Below are positions 6,876-7,500 of a stretch of DNA of 7,500 bases, piece after piece. How positions within the stretch are numbered: the first letter of the stretch is position 1; every line of letters begins with the position of its first letter. Source of the DNA: JBPEXY01 sp052031065 (lineage in GTDB: Bacteria > Pseudomonadota > Gammaproteobacteria > Immundisolibacterales > Immundisolibacteraceae); the NCBI GenBank assembly GCA_052031065.1, contig JBPEXY010000297.1, forward strand, positions 1 to 7,500, written 5' to 3'. The notes beneath the pieces were generated by a model, which worked only from the letters and a program-made list of their open reading frames with translations, searched no databases and was not told where the DNA came from. The position numbers and the translations under genes are program-made.

Positions 6876-7454
6876 CTACTGAATCACGAAGGAGGTGAAA
6901 AAGATGGATTCAACGGTCCCTTCAGGCACCTTGATCGACTCCTGGACCGCGGCCAACACCTGCTCCACCAATCGATCCTTGCCATCTTCCTGCATCAGCT
7001 CGACTCCCTGGCGACCGAAAACCCTGAGGATCTGATAACGGATCATCGGTAGATTCTTCTCAACCGCATCGATGATGGCTTTGTCCCGCGCCATGACGTC
7101 AATATTCGCCATCAGATAACGCTCTTTGTTACCGTCATGAAAATTGGCGACGAATTCAGGGCGTAGACTGTAGTAGATGGCCTCACCCTGAGCTTCGATA
7201 GTTGCTGCCGCATCTGCTTCGACTTCCTCCGCAGCTTCAGCTGCTGCTTGTTCACCGTCCTGTTCAGAAACTTCAGCAGTCCCTGTTCCCACCATAGAAA
7301 TTGCGGTGGTCTGGCCAACGATGTAACCGGCGGCGAGGCCGAAAGCGAGCATTAACAACGCAATCACAATAGTGAGAAGCATCACCAGACTAATGGATCT
7401 GGATTTTTTCTCTGGCAGCTCTTCCTGTTCGAGGTCAGTCGTGTCGTCAGCCAT
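6876..7454 (-). CDS. fliL: Flagellar basal-body-associated protein FliL
   Basis: FliL is a single-span inner-membrane protein that surrounds or stabilises the stator (MotAB-type) units near the motor. The 192-residue product has a charged cytoplasmic N-terminus (1-20), one membrane helix at about 21-47, and an unusually acidic Ala/Glu-rich periplasmic linker (about 60-89). The FliL domain starts at IYYSLRPEFVANFHDGNKER (93-112), continues through RYLMANIDVMARD (112-124) and LPMIRYQILRVFG (135-147), and ends with the family-typical C-terminus FFTSFVIQ. The ATG has GGAG six bases upstream. A perfect hairpin directly before it shares two bases with this Shine-Dalgarno. It is the first gene of the group in the window; fliK often precedes it in related genomes but lies outside the window. 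Confidence 0.97.
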   Translation of the reverse strand: MADDTTDLEQEELPEKKSRSISLVMLLTIVIALLMLAFGLAAGYIVGQTTAISMVGTGTAEVSEQDGEQAAAEAAEEVEADAAATIEAQGEAIYYSLRPEFVANFHDGNKERYLMANIDVMARDKAIIDAVEKNLPMIRYQILRVFGRQGVELMQEDGKDRLVEQVLAAVQESIKVPEGTVESIFFTSFVIQ

Positions 7455-7462
7455 GGGCGACT

Positions 7463-7485
7463 CCGGTGAAGGTGGTTTTCACCGG
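7463..7485 (-). repeat. Hairpin in fliL leader touching the Shine-Dalgarno
   Basis: On the coding strand CCGGTGAA - 7-base loop AACCACC - TTCACCGG forms a perfect 8-bp stem. The final GG of the stem is the start of GGAG (7461-7464), the fliL ribosome-binding site. No U-run follows, so it is not a standard rho-independent terminator. It may limit fliL translation or mark an mRNA processing or stability boundary (inference). Confidence 0.6.
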
Positions 7486-7500
7486 GTACAAGCAATGGCC

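Noticed and set aside
6889..7035. Plus-strand AAGGAGG followed eight bases later by an ATG opening a 43-codon ORF antisense to fliL
   Set aside because: The Shine-Dalgarno-like string is the complement of the codons for the conserved FliL C-terminus (FFTSFV). The ORF is short with no recognisable product, so chance is the best explanation.
7486..7500. Possible sigma-54 (-24/-12) promoter element before fliL
   Set aside because: TTGC-like bases are present at the edge, but the required upstream GG element would lie outside the window, so it cannot be supported.

Overview
The window is one tightly packed minus-strand operon segment that encodes the core of the bacterial flagellar type III export apparatus and most of the C-ring rotor/switch. 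In transcription order, from high to low coordinates, it reads fliL - fliM - fliN - fliO - fliP - fliQ - fliR - flhB - flhA. Every gene was identified from family-specific motifs in its translation. flhA is cut by the left edge of the window: 609 codons are visible and roughly 80-90 C-terminal codons are missing. It runs off the edge with no stop, so it is easily missed.

The gene order fliLMNOPQR-flhB-flhA is the one found in polarly flagellated Gammaproteobacteria (Pseudomonas, Vibrio, Shewanella and relatives). Enterics instead keep flhBA away from fliLMNOPQR. The Gram-negative FliO, FliN and FliM architectures, the moderately high GC content and the protein sequences all fit a non-enteric gammaproteobacterium. 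I cannot name the genus from this window.

Region by region: 7455-7500 is a short leader with an 8-bp perfect hairpin touching the fliL Shine-Dalgarno. 6876-7454 is fliL (stator-associated inner-membrane protein). 5863-6867 and 5380-5811 are fliM and fliN (C-ring and switch, CheY-P docking). 4889-5374 is fliO (assembly chaperone of the export gate). 4108-4899, 3793-4062 and 3011-3796 are fliP, fliQ and fliR (the export gate). 1826-2998 is flhB (export gate and substrate-specificity switch). 1-1829 is flhA (export motor and docking platform). Spacings are very short: fliO/fliP overlap by 11 nt, and fliQ/fliR and flhB/flhA each overlap by 4 nt as GTGA. Four genes start with GTG (fliN, fliQ, fliR, flhA). 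This suggests translational coupling of proteins that assemble together.

There is no intergenic stretch over 51 bases. I see no RNA gene, mobile element, CRISPR array or convincing promoter. I did not find a new multi-gene system. The points worth a second look are small: a non-canonical autocleavage motif (NPEH instead of NPTH) in FlhB; an A8 slippery tract inside fliO just after its membrane segment; a G7 tract in fliQ; the fliL leader hairpin; and a 13-codon mini-ORF bridging fliP and fliQ.
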